A stretch of DNA of 64,000 nt. Source: Opisthocomus hoazin (lineage: Eukaryota > Chordata > Aves > Opisthocomiformes > Opisthocomidae). Below are positions 11,901-23,860 of the stretch, piece by piece. The DNA lies in the NCBI RefSeq assembly GCF_030867145.1, contig NC_134418.1, positions 59,867,682 through 59,931,681 on the forward strand, given 5' to 3'. The translations under genes were made by a program, and so were the position numbers. The notes under the pieces are model-generated. The model saw only the letters and a program-made list of their open reading frames with translations, had not been told where the DNA came from and did not search any database. Position 1 is the stretch's first letter, and every line of letters starts with the position of its first letter.

Positions 11901-14900
11901 TTATTGATGTAGGCAGGAGTCACTGTCAGCATCAACCATTACCGTGCCTTCTAGTGTGGTAATTTTTTTAACTCTTCTAGGTATTTGACTTTTTCATTAG
12001 CTAGCGTTTTATAGTAGCTTTGTACTTGTGTTCCAGTTTCCATCTTTTTTCCCATTTAAAAATTAACAAATGTTGTTGCAATGCAATAATGAAAGAATTA
12101 AAACAGAAAAGCTTACCTGTTTTTATTAATGTGCTGAATTGCATTGCACTACAGTTTTACAGTGCAAACCCCAGGAAAGTATAGATTATTCTTGACTGGT
12201 TTGAGGCCTAATTTGTTTCTTTTCTATTTTACTATTGTGTGAGTTTGGAAAACATCCCGGCTTTTGTGATTGTGCTACTGCTCCTGCCAGAAAATACCTT
12301 GTGTCTTGTGGATCACTGTGGGTATAGATTTTCACTGATTTCAGCAGGACTTTGTACAAGTATAAGGGTTGGTATGGGTGGATGTCATTGTTGGCACAGT
12401 GCTCTGTGTAGCTGCTTCTGTAACGTACACACAGATCTAGAGCAGTCCAGCCTTCCCCTCATACTGGCATTTAAAAATGTCACTAACACACTGAGGCTTT
12501 TCGTCAGGGGTGCTTGATTTGCTATCAGACTCTGACTCAGTACGATCTAGTATAACCTCCAGATGGCCTGACTTGTGGAGATCCTAAAAGCAGTTGGATC
12601 CTGCTCTTTTAGCTGTATAAAATAAATGAGACAAATGACAGTAGCAGTATTTATTTTAGTATGGGTGAATCTCTGCATCAGATTCTTCAGCTAATGTTTC
12701 AACTTTCCAGTCACTTTCCTCTGGACAGCACTTAGAATAAGTATTTCAGCATACACGGAGGATCTCGTGAATGAACTGTCAATTTCCCACAGACTGGGAA
12801 AAATCAATATGCCTCTTCCCAGCCTTGAAAATCCCTCTGCTCCTAGTGAAGGCTCCATTACATCAAATAATATTGAAAATCATTTCAAGCAAAGTTCCTG
12901 GTGTGTGGTGATGGAAGATTTATTTTTTTTTTTCTTTTTGCAATGAGGCAAATGCGTATTATGAAAACAGTTTGTATACCTATTCTGTACCTGTTGCCAT
13001 CTGGTTTTCTCAACAGCAAAGCTTCTTCTGGAAAAATCAAAGAATTGTAGGAACTTCTGCCTACATATGTTCTCCTTCTCTTGAATAGGCAAATAAAACT
13101 ATTTCTAAAAGTGTTTGTTGCTTCTCTGTAGTGTTGTATTCAAAGGAGGAATTAAAAGGACACTAGATCCCTATAGATAGATGAAATAGTTTGGATTCAT
13201 AGAGGTTTTTGGTTTGTTTTCCTGAATATGATGTTAATGAGTTAAAACCAGAGTATATCTACTGTCATAGCTCCAGTAAGCTACTGTTACAGGATAATGA
13301 GTATGATGTGAATGAGACTGCAAGGATGCTTGCAATAATTCAGCCTACTGGGTGTTCCGTAGCATTAATACCTTACACTTAATGTGAGTCCAGCTTAATT
13401 TACTTTGATTTAGGGGCAAATCTTCCATGACACGGAACATTATTTTATGTCAGGACTGACTTTCTGTATGTCAAGAGGGCAGACTCTCTCAGCAGAGCTC
13501 TGGTGCCCCAAGCAAAGATGCAGTGACAGATCCACCTGGTATCTGTCATTTTGTCAGAGCCTGCACCACAGGTTCTCCCTGTCGGACACCTTTGCTTTAT
13601 GTACCGATGCGCAGGGTGTATATTTACCTTCTGAGGCTAGTTTCTCTGTGCTTCCCTCTCACTGCGTTGCATCTCTTCTGGTGTGTTCTGTTTTCCAACC
13701 AGCTGTCAATAAAGAGTTTGAAGGGGGCTCCCTCTATGTGCTGCAAATGGTTTAGATATAAAAGCAGAGACACTGAGGAAAAAAGTTCACAGATAATGTA
13801 TGGCAAAAGTTTTGTTGCTTCATGCCACCATACTTTAGTTAACCATGTCACCTTGTGAAAGAATTCTCTCTTAAGTTTGTCTTGCAATGCCATGTAGTTA
13901 GTGTTTCATGCTGGAGAACAGAATTTGCAAAAGGTGACAGTTCAAAACATTGGGTCCTACCAGCTAATGAGGCAGAAGGTCAGCAACTATCCTGGGCCAC
14001 TCTCAGCTGGGAGTATGCTGTGGTGTTCTATTATGCACAAAGCAAGGATTTTGGATTTTTTAAAATTTTATTTTTTGTCACCAAAATATAAAACCAGAAG
14101 GGTTCTCTTTTCCATGTGGGTAAAAGATACCATTTCGTTGAATTTGTCTTCCTGACTGCCAGTTTACATGGGTATATCTCTAAAGGAAGAAGTGTGAATT
14201 CAGTCAGTCCAACAATAATTAAATATATAATTAAAATAGAAGAGGAAAAAATTTTTAAATTAGAAGCCCTGTTTTCTGAGGAGTTATGTAGTTCTTTTCT
14301 AGTTGAAAATTCCACCGTATGACTTAATGTGAAGGCTATAAAAATATGTATATATAAAGTATGTATGATTGCAGTTAAAAAATGACTAATGTCTAGTTTT
14401 TAATCAATATTGCTTGACTGTTTTATTCTGCACAATCTTTTTCATGCAAGTAACTAGTGTGTTTGACTCAAACACAAGCTGGTTACGTCTTTTACATGGT
14501 TTACATCCTTGCTGGCCTCTGCTCTTCTTCATTTTTCCTAAACCACTCTCATACCTGTGGAAAAGGAAGTAGCTCCTGAGCAGATACAGTTAATAGCTTT
14601 GCATATTAAAGAAAACCAATAGCAATCTTGATGTGACTGATACTGAAGGGTTCTTGCCACTGTAGCAGGTGAATGAGTTGTTTTTGTTGGAGGTAATCTC
14701 TTATGCCCCGTGGATTCATGACTCTTATCAACTGTTCTGCAGAGCTGCTAGCCTCTGACAGAGGCAAAGGGACAGCTGTGGGCAACAGCAGCTTTTGCCT
14801 TCAGCTTCCCCATCCAGAACTTTGTGCATGGGTGGGATTTCCAGTGAACTTGCTATTATCCAGTATTTCATACATTATTTTAAATGTCGTGCCTAATAAA

Positions 14901-16165
14901 TGACAACGATGATACACTCAACTCCACTGCTGCAGTTTTCTTGTAAACAGCAGCCATTTACTGCCTGGATAAATTACCGTGCCTCTTATAAATACCTGAT
15001 GCTTGTTGGTTTTGCCCTTCTTTAATTTTGTGCTCTGCTCCAGTGTGCAGAGGCTGTTGCATTCTCCAGGGTAGCCCTTTTTGTGTCTCGCTATGTGTCT
15101 GTGCGTGTTCTTACTCCTGTCACCTGTAATTGAAAGCTCAGCTGGGTTCTGTGCTCTTAGCCCACAGGAGCTGCTACATGGTCACTGCCATGCTCTGAGA
15201 GGGCTTTCTACAGGGATGGTTTGCTGGCTCTGATACTGGAGTCCAGCCACCAGTCCACAGGAAAGTGGGAAGGAGAAGTAAAAAAAACAGCACTCAGCAC
15301 TGGCTTTTTTTTTTTTGTACCATTTTATAAGACACTTGCTCCTGCTTGACAACTTTTTTTCCATAAACATATGCATTTGCTCAGCGTAATGCGCAAGCAT
15401 CTCCTTTTGAAAGAGCAAGTCTCAGAGTAGGTGCAAGACCTCTCAGATTACACCTGCAGAGATAATCATTCTTAGTTCATGTGTCAAACTAGAAGGCTGG
15501 TGAATATCGAAACCGTACACGCAACTCTGGCTCTGATGTAAATAATTTCACACTTTAGCTTCATAAATAATTGCTACAGGACTGAGCCATGTAGAATCAC
15601 ATGAGGTGGAATGGATGGGGTAGAGACTGGCATGGTCAGCAAAGATTTGAGGGATGTGCTGTGTCTCCTGTTTGAACCACATGGAAGGGTTGTTGCTCTT
15701 GAAGCACAGGGTCTCAGTAATGCTACTTGAGGCTGGAGTACAGGACTGAAATTAAGAGGCTGCTGGTTGTTGCTGCTGCTATACTAATTAGAAGCATACT
15801 GTAAAGTCCTGAGTATTTTGAGAGTTGGTGGGACTCCTTTTTTGTATCTTCTGTATTTTCAGAACTTCGGTGAGTACTGCTATTTGTTTGAGTCTACTTA
15901 GTGTACCAGAGTCATATTTTCATTTACTCTCAAAGGCTATGTTGGTCCAATCTGCCGCTGTAATGTGTCATTGAAATGACTGTAGATGACATTTATAGAG
16001 CAAGGTAGAACAATTTTGGTGTAGCTGTGTTGTCAAAATTGTTCGTGTGAGCAGGATTAGACTCCTAGTTTGAGGAGTTTGGAGGCCTCTCTAAGTTGGA
16101 AGGATGGACTTCGGTATAAATGGTGGGGAGAAGAGAAACCTGTAACTTTTCACAGAAAGAACAGG
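5916..16165. other. Intron 1 segment without recognised genes or major repeats
   Basis: About 10 kb of unique-looking AT-rich intron. Minor items are an AAT microsatellite (6074-6089), short T- or A-runs (about 8638-8651, 9979-9988, 12920-12931, 15306-15316), a C-rich run at about 9938-9953 and a G/T-rich patch at 11190-11250. Open frames are short and resemble no known family. I see no tRNA, rRNA or CR1-like sequence. Confidence 0.6.
6074..6089. repeat. AAT trinucleotide microsatellite
   Basis: Five tandem AAT units follow the CpG island in intron 1 and run into an A-rich tail. The array is short and probably only mildly polymorphic. Confidence 0.85.
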
Positions 16166-17270
16166 TGTTTTGGTTTGGCCTGGATAAATGCCGGGTGCCT
16201 ACCAAAACCACCCTATCACTCCCTCTCCTCAACTGGACAGGGGAGAGGAAATATGATGAAAAGGTCGAGATAAGGACAGGGAGAGATCACTTGCCAATTA
16301 CTGTCATGGACAAAATGGACTGAACTTGGGGAGAAAATAAAGTTTAATTTATCAGCAATCAAATTGGAGTAGGATAGTGAGTAATAAAACCAGATCTTAA
16401 AACACTTTCCCCCACCCCTCCCTTCTTCCCGGGCTCAACTTCACTCCTGTTTCTCTACCTCCTCCCCCCGAGTGGCGCAGGGGGACGGGAAATGGGGGTT
16501 ACGGTCAGTTCATCACACGTTGTCCCTGCCACTCCTTGTCTGTCAGGGGAGGATTCCTCACACTCTGCCCCTGCTTCAGCGTGAAGGCTCCTCTCACGGG
16601 AGGCAGCTCTTCAGGGACTGCCCCAGCATGGGTCCTTCCCACAGGCTGCAGTTCTTCAGGAGCAGGCTGCCCCAGCGTGGGTCCTCCATGGGGTCACAAG
16701 CCCTGCCAGCAAACCTGCTCCAGCGTGGGCTCCTCTGTCCATGGGTCCACAGGTCCTGGCAGGAGCCTGCTCCAGCGCGGGCTCGTCACAGGGTCACAGC
16801 TTCTTTCAGGCATCCACCTGCTCCAGCGTGGGGTCCAGTCCATGGGCTACGGGTGGATATCTGCTGCACCGTGGACTTCCATGGTCTGCAGGAGACAACC
16901 TGCCTCACCCCATGGTCTTTCATCACGAGCTGCAAGGGAAGACTCTCTGCTCTAGCACCTGGAGCACCTTCTCCCCCCTCCTTCTTCACTGAACTTGGTG
17001 TCTGCAGAGTTATTTCTTTCACTTCATCTCACTCCTCTCTCCAACTGCCATCTCACTGCAGTTTTTTCTTCCCCTTCTTAACTATGTTACCACAGAGGCG
17101 CTACCACCATCACTGGTTGGCTTGGCCTTGGCCAGCGGTGGGTCCATCAGAGCTGGCTGGCACTGGCTCTATCGGACATGGGGGAAGCTTCTTGCAGCTT
17201 CTCACAGAAGCTACCCCTGTAGCCCCCTGCCCCCCCTGCTACCAAAACCTTGCCATGCAAACCCAGAACA
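16166..17270 (-). mobile_element. Solo LTR of an endogenous retrovirus-like element
   Basis: The roughly 1.1-kb GC-rich block begins TGTTTTGG and ends CCAGAACA, giving TG...CA termini. It resembles, from memory, an LTR abundant in many bird genomes; I cannot name its family. I read it on the minus strand because the end near 17270 has promoter-like features and a degraded TATA-like site (complement of about 17077-17092), while the other end carries an AATAAA-like region (complement of about 16335-16352). Its middle contains about seven degenerate copies of a ~49-bp module centred on CCAGCGTGGG. Flanks ACAGG (16161-16165) and GCAGG (17271-17275) may be a decayed 5-bp target duplication with one mismatch. 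No gag, pol or env sequence adjoins it, so it is a solo LTR. Long open frames inside it are not genes. Confidence 0.7.
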
Positions 17271-17275
17271 GCAGG

Positions 17276-17820
17276 AGTGGAATAGACTGCTTGTTCATAA
17301 AGCAGAAGGTATTTAATTTTGAGAATGTAATCTAGAAGTGAGAAGGTAGTCATATTTTGTCTGCATAAAGCCTGCCTTGTTTTTTATTCCGTCTCCATGT
17401 TGCCCTCTGGGTAGATATTTTTCTGCAGTTATTGTTGTCAAAGTGCCACTTTGGGAGCTCTTGTCATTATTTTGCTCTGTTTTGTTAATAGAACTTTAGT
17501 TTGAAAACTCTCTATCTTGAAAAAAACAAACACAAAAAGGCAAACTAAGACATGTACATGATGATGTTTCAGAATTCACAGAAAACAAACTGTGGATCAA
17601 TTATTAAGTGCTTTCCCTCTCCCTCATCCACTTCCTGATGTATTAATTTTGAATGAGCCCTGCATAGCTTGCCTTCATCCACTTAGGGTACAGAGCACAA
17701 AGGCTTTCAGCACTGTAAATGCTTGGCCCTTTCTTACAGGCCTCTGTGTAAGAGCAGCTCCTGTTGACTTCAATGGGAATCACTTGGTGGCAGCTGCATA
17801 ATTGGTTTTCAAGCAATTGC
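17276..17820. other. Intron 1 segment, nothing recognised
   Basis: This spacer between the LTR and the TG array is unique-looking AT-rich sequence with no gene, repeat family or RNA that I recognise. Confidence 0.55.
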
Positions 17821-17821
17821 T

Positions 17822-17839
17822 TTTTTTTTATAAAAAAAA
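17822..17839. repeat. Perfect 18-bp AT palindrome
   Basis: Eight T, then AT, then eight A form a perfect palindrome. It lies 13 bases before the TG array at 17852. Such tracts extrude or melt easily and can be unstable in replication. Confidence 0.85.
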
Positions 17840-17851
17840 CAAAAAAGGGGG

Positions 17852-17946
17852 GTGTGTGTGTCTGTGTGTGTGTGTCTGTGTGTGTGTGTCTGTGTGTGTG
17901 TGTCTGTGTGTGTGTGTCTGTGTGTGTGTGTGCGTGTGTGTATGTG
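17852..17946. repeat. TG/CA microsatellite with 14-bp higher-order period
   Basis: A TG array of about 95 bp is interrupted by C at 17862, 17876, 17890, 17904 and 17918, each exactly 14 bases apart. It is therefore a tandem array of a 14-bp unit (TC followed by six TG) and not a simple dinucleotide run. A further interruption (CG) is at 17933 and TA follows near the end. Long alternating TG is prone to Z-DNA and to length polymorphism. Open frames crossing it on both strands are artefacts. Confidence 0.95.
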
Positions 17947-20875
17947 TAGAAGCCCAAAGAGGTCCCCCAAAGAAAACACTGAAAAGACTTTCGAAAGAGC
18001 TAGAGCAATTACTTCAGTTGCTGAAGTAGGTAAGAGCAGACAAAAAGGGTGATACACTAGTCTGGCAGAGAACAGTGGAGCCTATCAGGCAGTGTTTCTG
18101 CTAGTTTGTGTCTCAGAGTAAGCATCCTGTCTGACTATTTTGATCCTTTAAATGAAAACTTCCCCTCAGTAGTAGGAGCTGTATGTGACTCTAAGACTTG
18201 TAGCATTGAGAGAATTTAGCTTGTCTCTCAAGCACACTGAGTTCATCCACAGCGGACAACTGTGACTGTTCTCTCTAGTTGTAGTGGTGTGCTTGTATGA
18301 AATAGCTTTACATGTGCTGAAATATCACTTAACAGTGGTTTCTGCAGGCTTTGTGCCTTGCCACCAGTCTGGGCAGCAAGTTGGTCGCCACTGTAATTTT
18401 TTTATAACTAGTGACACTTAGTACTATATTGAGTACTGAGTCCTGCTTTTGCCAGGCATGCACGTAATAGCAGCAATGTAATGGTAAGTCTGTGTCTGAT
18501 GGAGCTACTAATGCTCATCTGTGAAGTACCAACACTTAATGTGGTCTGTCATTAGTCACATAAGAAATCACCGCATTTTATTAATGGCTTCTGAACTTTA
18601 ACAACAACTTAGGCTAAATATAATGGCTTCTGCATGAAATATGTTCCATTACTGTTAATGGTGTCTTATTGAGCAAGCCAGTGTGGCAGATAGAAGAATT
18701 TCTGTATACAAAGCATAAAAGAAGCTATGTAGATACATCAAACCTAAAAATCAGTTTATAGCTCAATGGAAGCTGAACATCTTGGACTAATTTTGTTTAT
18801 GCTTTGGTGATTGATAGAGAAAAGGTAGAAACGGTCTAAATGCAGAACTTGATGAATATTGCATTTATTTTCTCCTGTTAGATTGTTTCAGCAGTTTGTC
18901 GTAACACAGTGTGAGTAGATAAAGTCTGTGCTAATACCAATGGTTTCAGTAGTCTTAAAAGTAAACAGCAAAAATGATCTTTCCTTTGCTTTTAAGGAAG
19001 ACTTTAAAGAAATGTAAGACTGGTTCTTACTGATGGCTTAAAAAAAAAAAAAGGCAAGATTAACATTCCCTGCTTTTAGACTCATCATACCACCAAGGGA
19101 GATGAAGAACTTCTGAGCTATTGCACTGAATACTTAATCTGTTAGATTACCACCTTCAATGCAATATTAACCTACAGAGCCAAAAATTGCTCCAAGGTTT
19201 TGGAGATGTGCTGAGCCTTGCCTTTTGACTAGTTTCAGTTCAAGGGAGTACCCTAAGGGAAAGAATCCTGCTTTTTTTCCTCTAGTGTGTGAAGAAACAA
19301 TCTGTCGATGGACCTACAACTCTTATTAAACAAATTGAAGATAAGTTTCCGTGGTAAGGAATTGAAAAAAAAAAAAAAAAGGTTCTTTTGAAGATTGTGT
19401 AGTCTTGATTTTTGTAAACTCTGTGCATGTTGACAACTTGTAAATACCTAGAACACTTTGTTTTTTAATATTAATGGACTATGTTCTGTATGATGTGAAA
19501 GATGTGATAAAAAAGTATCTTTTGAATATTCTTTAATTTCCAGCTGGGGTTCCATGCAGTTCAAAGGTAGTTTGGAGGTTTGATGGTTTGGTTTAAGAGG
19601 GCATATGAAAATAGTATCTTTGTCAGCAATACTAGCTTAAAACAGTTTGTGTGCCAGTGTGCAAAGGAAGAGATCGCTTCATAAACCAGCTGGGGGACTG
19701 GCGAAGAGTGACATGGGAGGAAAATGACTCCACCTAGGTGAGGATGTGACCGGAGGAACTCCGTAGACCATTTTGCTACTGAAACACCTAAGTGGTTTAA
19801 CTGTCTTGACTTAAAACTGTATGGTTTTTGTTTTTCTGAGAGTGCTGTCTGTGTTAAACGCTAACCCTGCAATTAATATTTGGCATAACTAGTCATTCTG
19901 ATGGACAGACCAAATCTGAAAGAAACACTGTAAACTGAAAAACATTTTGTCTCTTGGAAATATTTTGTCTTAATTAGCTCGTAAGTCTGTGGATGTGTTG
20001 CCATTTCCCTATTATTTTCAAGGTCTAATACCTTTGATGAACCCTGGGTTGAGTTAGGAAAGCCTAAGTAGTGAAAGGCATATTGACATACACAGACCTA
20101 CAGTTACTACAGAAGTTATGGAAACTAAACCATTAGTACCGATAGAGATGTATGACCCAGTGTGAGTTTGCCTGGAATGATATTTCTACTGTAGTTTACT
20201 GAAGGCTGGTAAAGGCGTGCTCTTTTGTTTCTCCCTTGAGCTTTGGGGTGAATGTGTAAGTGTCTAATGAAAATTCTTCTTTCTGACTTAACCTGAGATA
20301 ATGCCAGCAGTTTGGACTTAATGGTTTCTGTAAACTGTTATGAAATTTTGAAATGAGTTCTCAGTGTTCAGAATGAGAAAGGGTGAGGTTATGAAACTGT
20401 TTGCAAAATGTTCGTAACAAACTGTAATCATTGGTAGAGAAACTGGGAGCAAAAGGAGTAATACTGAAAGTTTCAAAGTGAGCTTTATTAAAGATAGCTC
20501 TGAAATTTTCAAGAACTTATGCTACCTCTGTAAGAATATATAGAAGAATTAAAGCATTTAAATTCAGATATAGTTGCATTGATAAATCAGTGTTTTGCCT
20601 TTAAGGGGCATTTTGCATTTGAAATAAGAGAGGGCATTCTTGGGTTTGGATATGACGCAAGAATGAAAACTTGCACAGGGCTGGACAGAAAGTTGTTTTG
20701 AAGCTTTTATGGATAATGTGCTGTGGGGTGTTCAAGTCGAGCTCCCCTTCTTCTCTCGCTGGCATCTAACATCTTACGTTTGGGTTAAAGAATTTCCTGA
20801 TATAGAAACAAACTAAAATAATGCGGCATTGTCAAGGCAGTCCTCAAAGAACCTTTTTAGAAATGCAGCAAAGAG
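17947..20875. other. Intron 1 segment, nothing recognised
   Basis: AT-rich intron with two A-runs (about 19040-19052 and 19366-19381). Neither has a recognisable retroposed body with a polyadenylation signal beside it. No gene or named repeat seen. Confidence 0.55.
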
Positions 20876-21005
20876 AACCTAGGAGTGATCGTACTGGACC
20901 AGACAAAAGATCCATTTAAGGTAAATATCCTTAGAACAGCGGCCAATGGTAGACAGATGGTGAAAAGTGCAAGAAGGAAAGTAGATAGTGATAATTCTTA
21001 GGAGA
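20876..21005. repeat. Old interspersed repeat fragment (family unnamed)
   Basis: The stretch containing TACTGGACCAGACAAAAGAT and then GCGGCCAATGGTAGACAGAT resembles a dispersed sequence of birds and reptiles that reads roughly 'tactgggtcagaccaatggtccat' and 'gacagtggccaatg...'. The copy is clearly decayed. I recall the pattern but not a reliable family name, so identity rests on partial resemblance only. It abuts a CR1 fragment. Confidence 0.4.
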
Positions 21006-21165
21006 TATGCTTCTTCAACTACATCAGCAGCAAAAGGAAGGCTAGGTACAATGTAGGGCTGCTGCTAAATGAGGCGGGTGTCCTGGTGACGGAGGATACA
21101 GAGAAGGCAGGGCTACTGAATGCTGCCTTTGCTTCAGTCTTCAGTCCCAAGGCAGGCCCTCTGCA
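21005..21165 (+). mobile_element. CR1 LINE fragment (internal ORF2)
   Basis: In one frame it reads as part of the CR1 ORF2 product, with recognisable motifs YISSKRKA, LLNEAGVLVTED, and AAFASVFSPKAGP, the linker before the reverse-transcriptase core. No stop interrupts these ~50 codons. Both ends are truncated, and no 3' CR1 tail is present, so it is an internal relic and inactive. Confidence 0.85.
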
Positions 21166-22518
21166 CAGTTCTTCCAGTTATAATGAATTAACCGTTTTCA
21201 GCCCAGGCCACGTTTGACAGCAAGGTATATAGTTGGCAGTTTTTAAGTAGGATTGCAATTGCCTGCAGTTCTGTCCTCTTTCATCCTTTCTTCCCCTTTC
21301 CTCCCAAAAGGAAGAAACAAGCAAGCCTACACACACAAAATTCATATTTAATTCTCCCGTGGGTTATTGTGGACCCTTATTCAGTAATAAAATATGTATA
21401 TGAGGGATGAGAATTTTCTGGTGGGCAGGTGAATCTGAAGGGTGTTCTTAGGCAGGCACCAGACTATTCTTCCCTTTGATTACTGTTTTAGAAGACTCTA
21501 GTAGTTTACTTGAACATAAAAGTTCAAATGTAGCATTTATCTGTTATTTTGGAAGGAAAGGTAGAAAGTTCCTTGCTTGTCTGGGCCTTGACAAGGTCCG
21601 TAAGCAAATCTCTGGCTTTTGGGGAGCGCTGCCTGCTGCCTAGGCTGTCTCTGAAGCAGAGACCAGTGTTGTGCTAAGAGTATGATCTGGAGTGGTTGCA
21701 TAAGGTAAGTCAGTGGCCGGATAGTACAGTGGATTCATCAGTGCTGTAGAAGGACAACATCCCTAAATCCCTAAGGCCGTATTGTAGCCCAGGCAAATTC
21801 TTCAATAAAGATGAATTTGTAGAAGTCATCTTACATTATATTGCCGTGTTTAACATCTGATAAATAAAATGTGAGACTTTTCTTGTTTACTTGCATAATA
21901 GTCATGGGAAGAGAGGAAGAACATAAGTGGCATGGGTGACTACTACTATTTACTGGCTGACAAAGAGAAGACAGGAGACAGGCAAGATAGCAACATAACC
22001 TGGTGGTATGATTCTGGCCAAAAAATTTCAGATCCTTGAAAGCTAGCTGATGGTGCAGAGGCAGAAGGTACGCTTCAGACTTAAAGCTAGTTTGCTATGC
22101 TTGGAAAAAATAATAAATAAGCTTACAGAGTTCTAAGACTTTTTGTTTTACTAAGAAATAATAAACAAGTGCTTCTGAATGCCTTTGTAAGTCCTTGTTC
22201 CCAGGGCCCAGGTCCATGATCTGATCCCACTGGGAATTGGATTTCCAGATAAACAGTTTTAGTCTAAATTCCTGTTGCTATAGGAAATCCTAAAAGAAAA
22301 AAAAAAAAGTATAGGCCTGAGACAATAGTTTGGTAGCTGTTCATCCTGAAATCTGTGTTATTTGTTGAGTGCAGATCTATTTTACAAGTACTTCAGTGAA
22401 AACTTGGACAATGGATTAAAACACTTTTAGTATTTAAAGATGTTATTTTGTTTGGTTGATAGTTTTGGGTTTAAGTTTTTTTGGGGGTATGTTTTTTGAG
22501 AGGAAGTATTTTTGGTTT
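21166..22518. other. Intron 1 segment, nothing recognised
   Basis: AT-rich unique-looking intron. A 7-bp inverted repeat with a 3-base loop (21647-21663, GTCTCTG and its complement) and an A-run at 22292-22308 are the only structured items seen. Confidence 0.5.
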
Positions 22519-22519
22519 T

Positions 22520-22550
22520 TTATATATATATATGTGTGTGTGTGTGTGTG
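22520..22550. repeat. Compound TA/TG microsatellite
   Basis: About six TA units pass directly into about nine TG units. It is a typical compound dinucleotide repeat, likely polymorphic, in AT-rich intron. Confidence 0.9.
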
Positions 22551-23815
22551 AAGTAGTTGGATTAATTCATGATTTCTTCGCAGCAGAGTTGTTCACTCTC
22601 TGCTCCCGGTTGGTGCTTGCTGTGTAACTGTGTTCTGCATCGTGCCCTGGTCTTTGATATCATAGCTTCTACTGAACGAGAAACAAACCCATCCTGCAAA
22701 CTGGATTTCACGCTTTAGACTAATTATAATCCCAAAGGTGTAAATACTAGAAAATATGGTTCCTACTAGCATTAATAAAATCCAATGTGAGCACTGTACA
22801 TTAGGAAGTTTATTTTTTACATATATACAGGTATGTTTTTGCATGTGTGTATATAAGTATTTATTTTTTCCTGGTTCTGTTTTTCCACTTCTGCTCCATA
22901 CCAATACTGCTGAGGCATGCTGAAGAGAACAGCTTTTGCTCTTGCCAGCCAGAATCTGTTTTTGCACTGAGGGGTCCCTGCTGGGGAAATCTTTTCCTAT
23001 CTTTCTTCTCTCCACAGGGTAGCAGGCATGAGGACTGCCCTCCTGTCTGCTCTGCTGACAGTCCTGCGTTCTCTGCTCTTGCTGCAGCAGCTGCTGCTCC
23101 TCAGCCTGACTGAGAGAGCATAAATTAAAATACAAAGGTCTCCTGTGGCCACTCTTGGCTGACACTATAATGGCAGTTCAGACCTTCCTATATCATTTTC
23201 ACTTGACTTTCTTCTTTTTCTCAAGAATTTCTTTTGCGTTTGTATCAGAGTCTGTTACCACTGGGCTGAATAGGAGCAGCATCCAGTCAATCCAAATGTC
23301 TTATGTACTTGAGTGACTGGAGCAGTTTGCGAAGACAAGAATTAGCAATGTGGGTTTCATCAGAAGCTCTTGTCATTTTCCTTTTTATTCTGCCTGGAGA
23401 AGAGGGGCTATTTTTGTGCTTTTTATGGCTGCTGAAGGTACAGGGCTAATTCCCGTTCTCGTCTCCTCATGAAGGAAGGCAGAGTGCTGGAAACAGCAGA
23501 ACCATTGTGTTGCCCTCGTGTGTGTGTGACTGAGGGCACAGCAGTGAGTGGAGTGTTTTCTCTGGTGGGTTTTTATTTTCTTGAAGCCTGGTGTCTTACA
23601 GGGTTCATGTAGGGGGTCTTTCACTCCCAGAGGATGGAGGAAGAGCTAATTGGTGGTAGGATGGAATGCCACAAAATTGGCGATGTAGATTTCCTGACCC
23701 AATGTAGGTTTGGATTTTTGGAGGGGATTGTTTTGTTTTACCTTGTGTGTCTCTGACATAGCAGATGTTCCTTGAATCAACATGCTTACATGTGAGGCTC
23801 CTTCTTTGTAGGTGA

Positions 23816-23860
23816 TACGTGGTGGTGATGGTGATCATGGTGATGAGGATGATAATTATT
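23816..23860. repeat. Imperfect GATG/GGT-type simple repeat
   Basis: Interrupted GGTGAT and GATGAG units give a short, degenerate purine-rich simple repeat. The interruptions suggest it is old and stable. Confidence 0.7.

Noticed and set aside
16472..17335. 287-codon plus-strand open frame
   Set aside because: It lies almost wholly in the GC-rich LTR with tandem modules. The frame is open because of composition and repeats, on the strand opposite to the LTR's apparent orientation, and shows no protein family.
17643..18057. Several Thr/His- and Cys/Val-rich open frames on both strands
   Set aside because: They are translations of the TG/CA microsatellite.
22593..23165. 190-codon minus-strand open frame with a hydrophobic segment
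   Set aside because: No domain or relative recognised and no promoter or splice context. A frame of this size can occur by chance over both strands of 64 kb.
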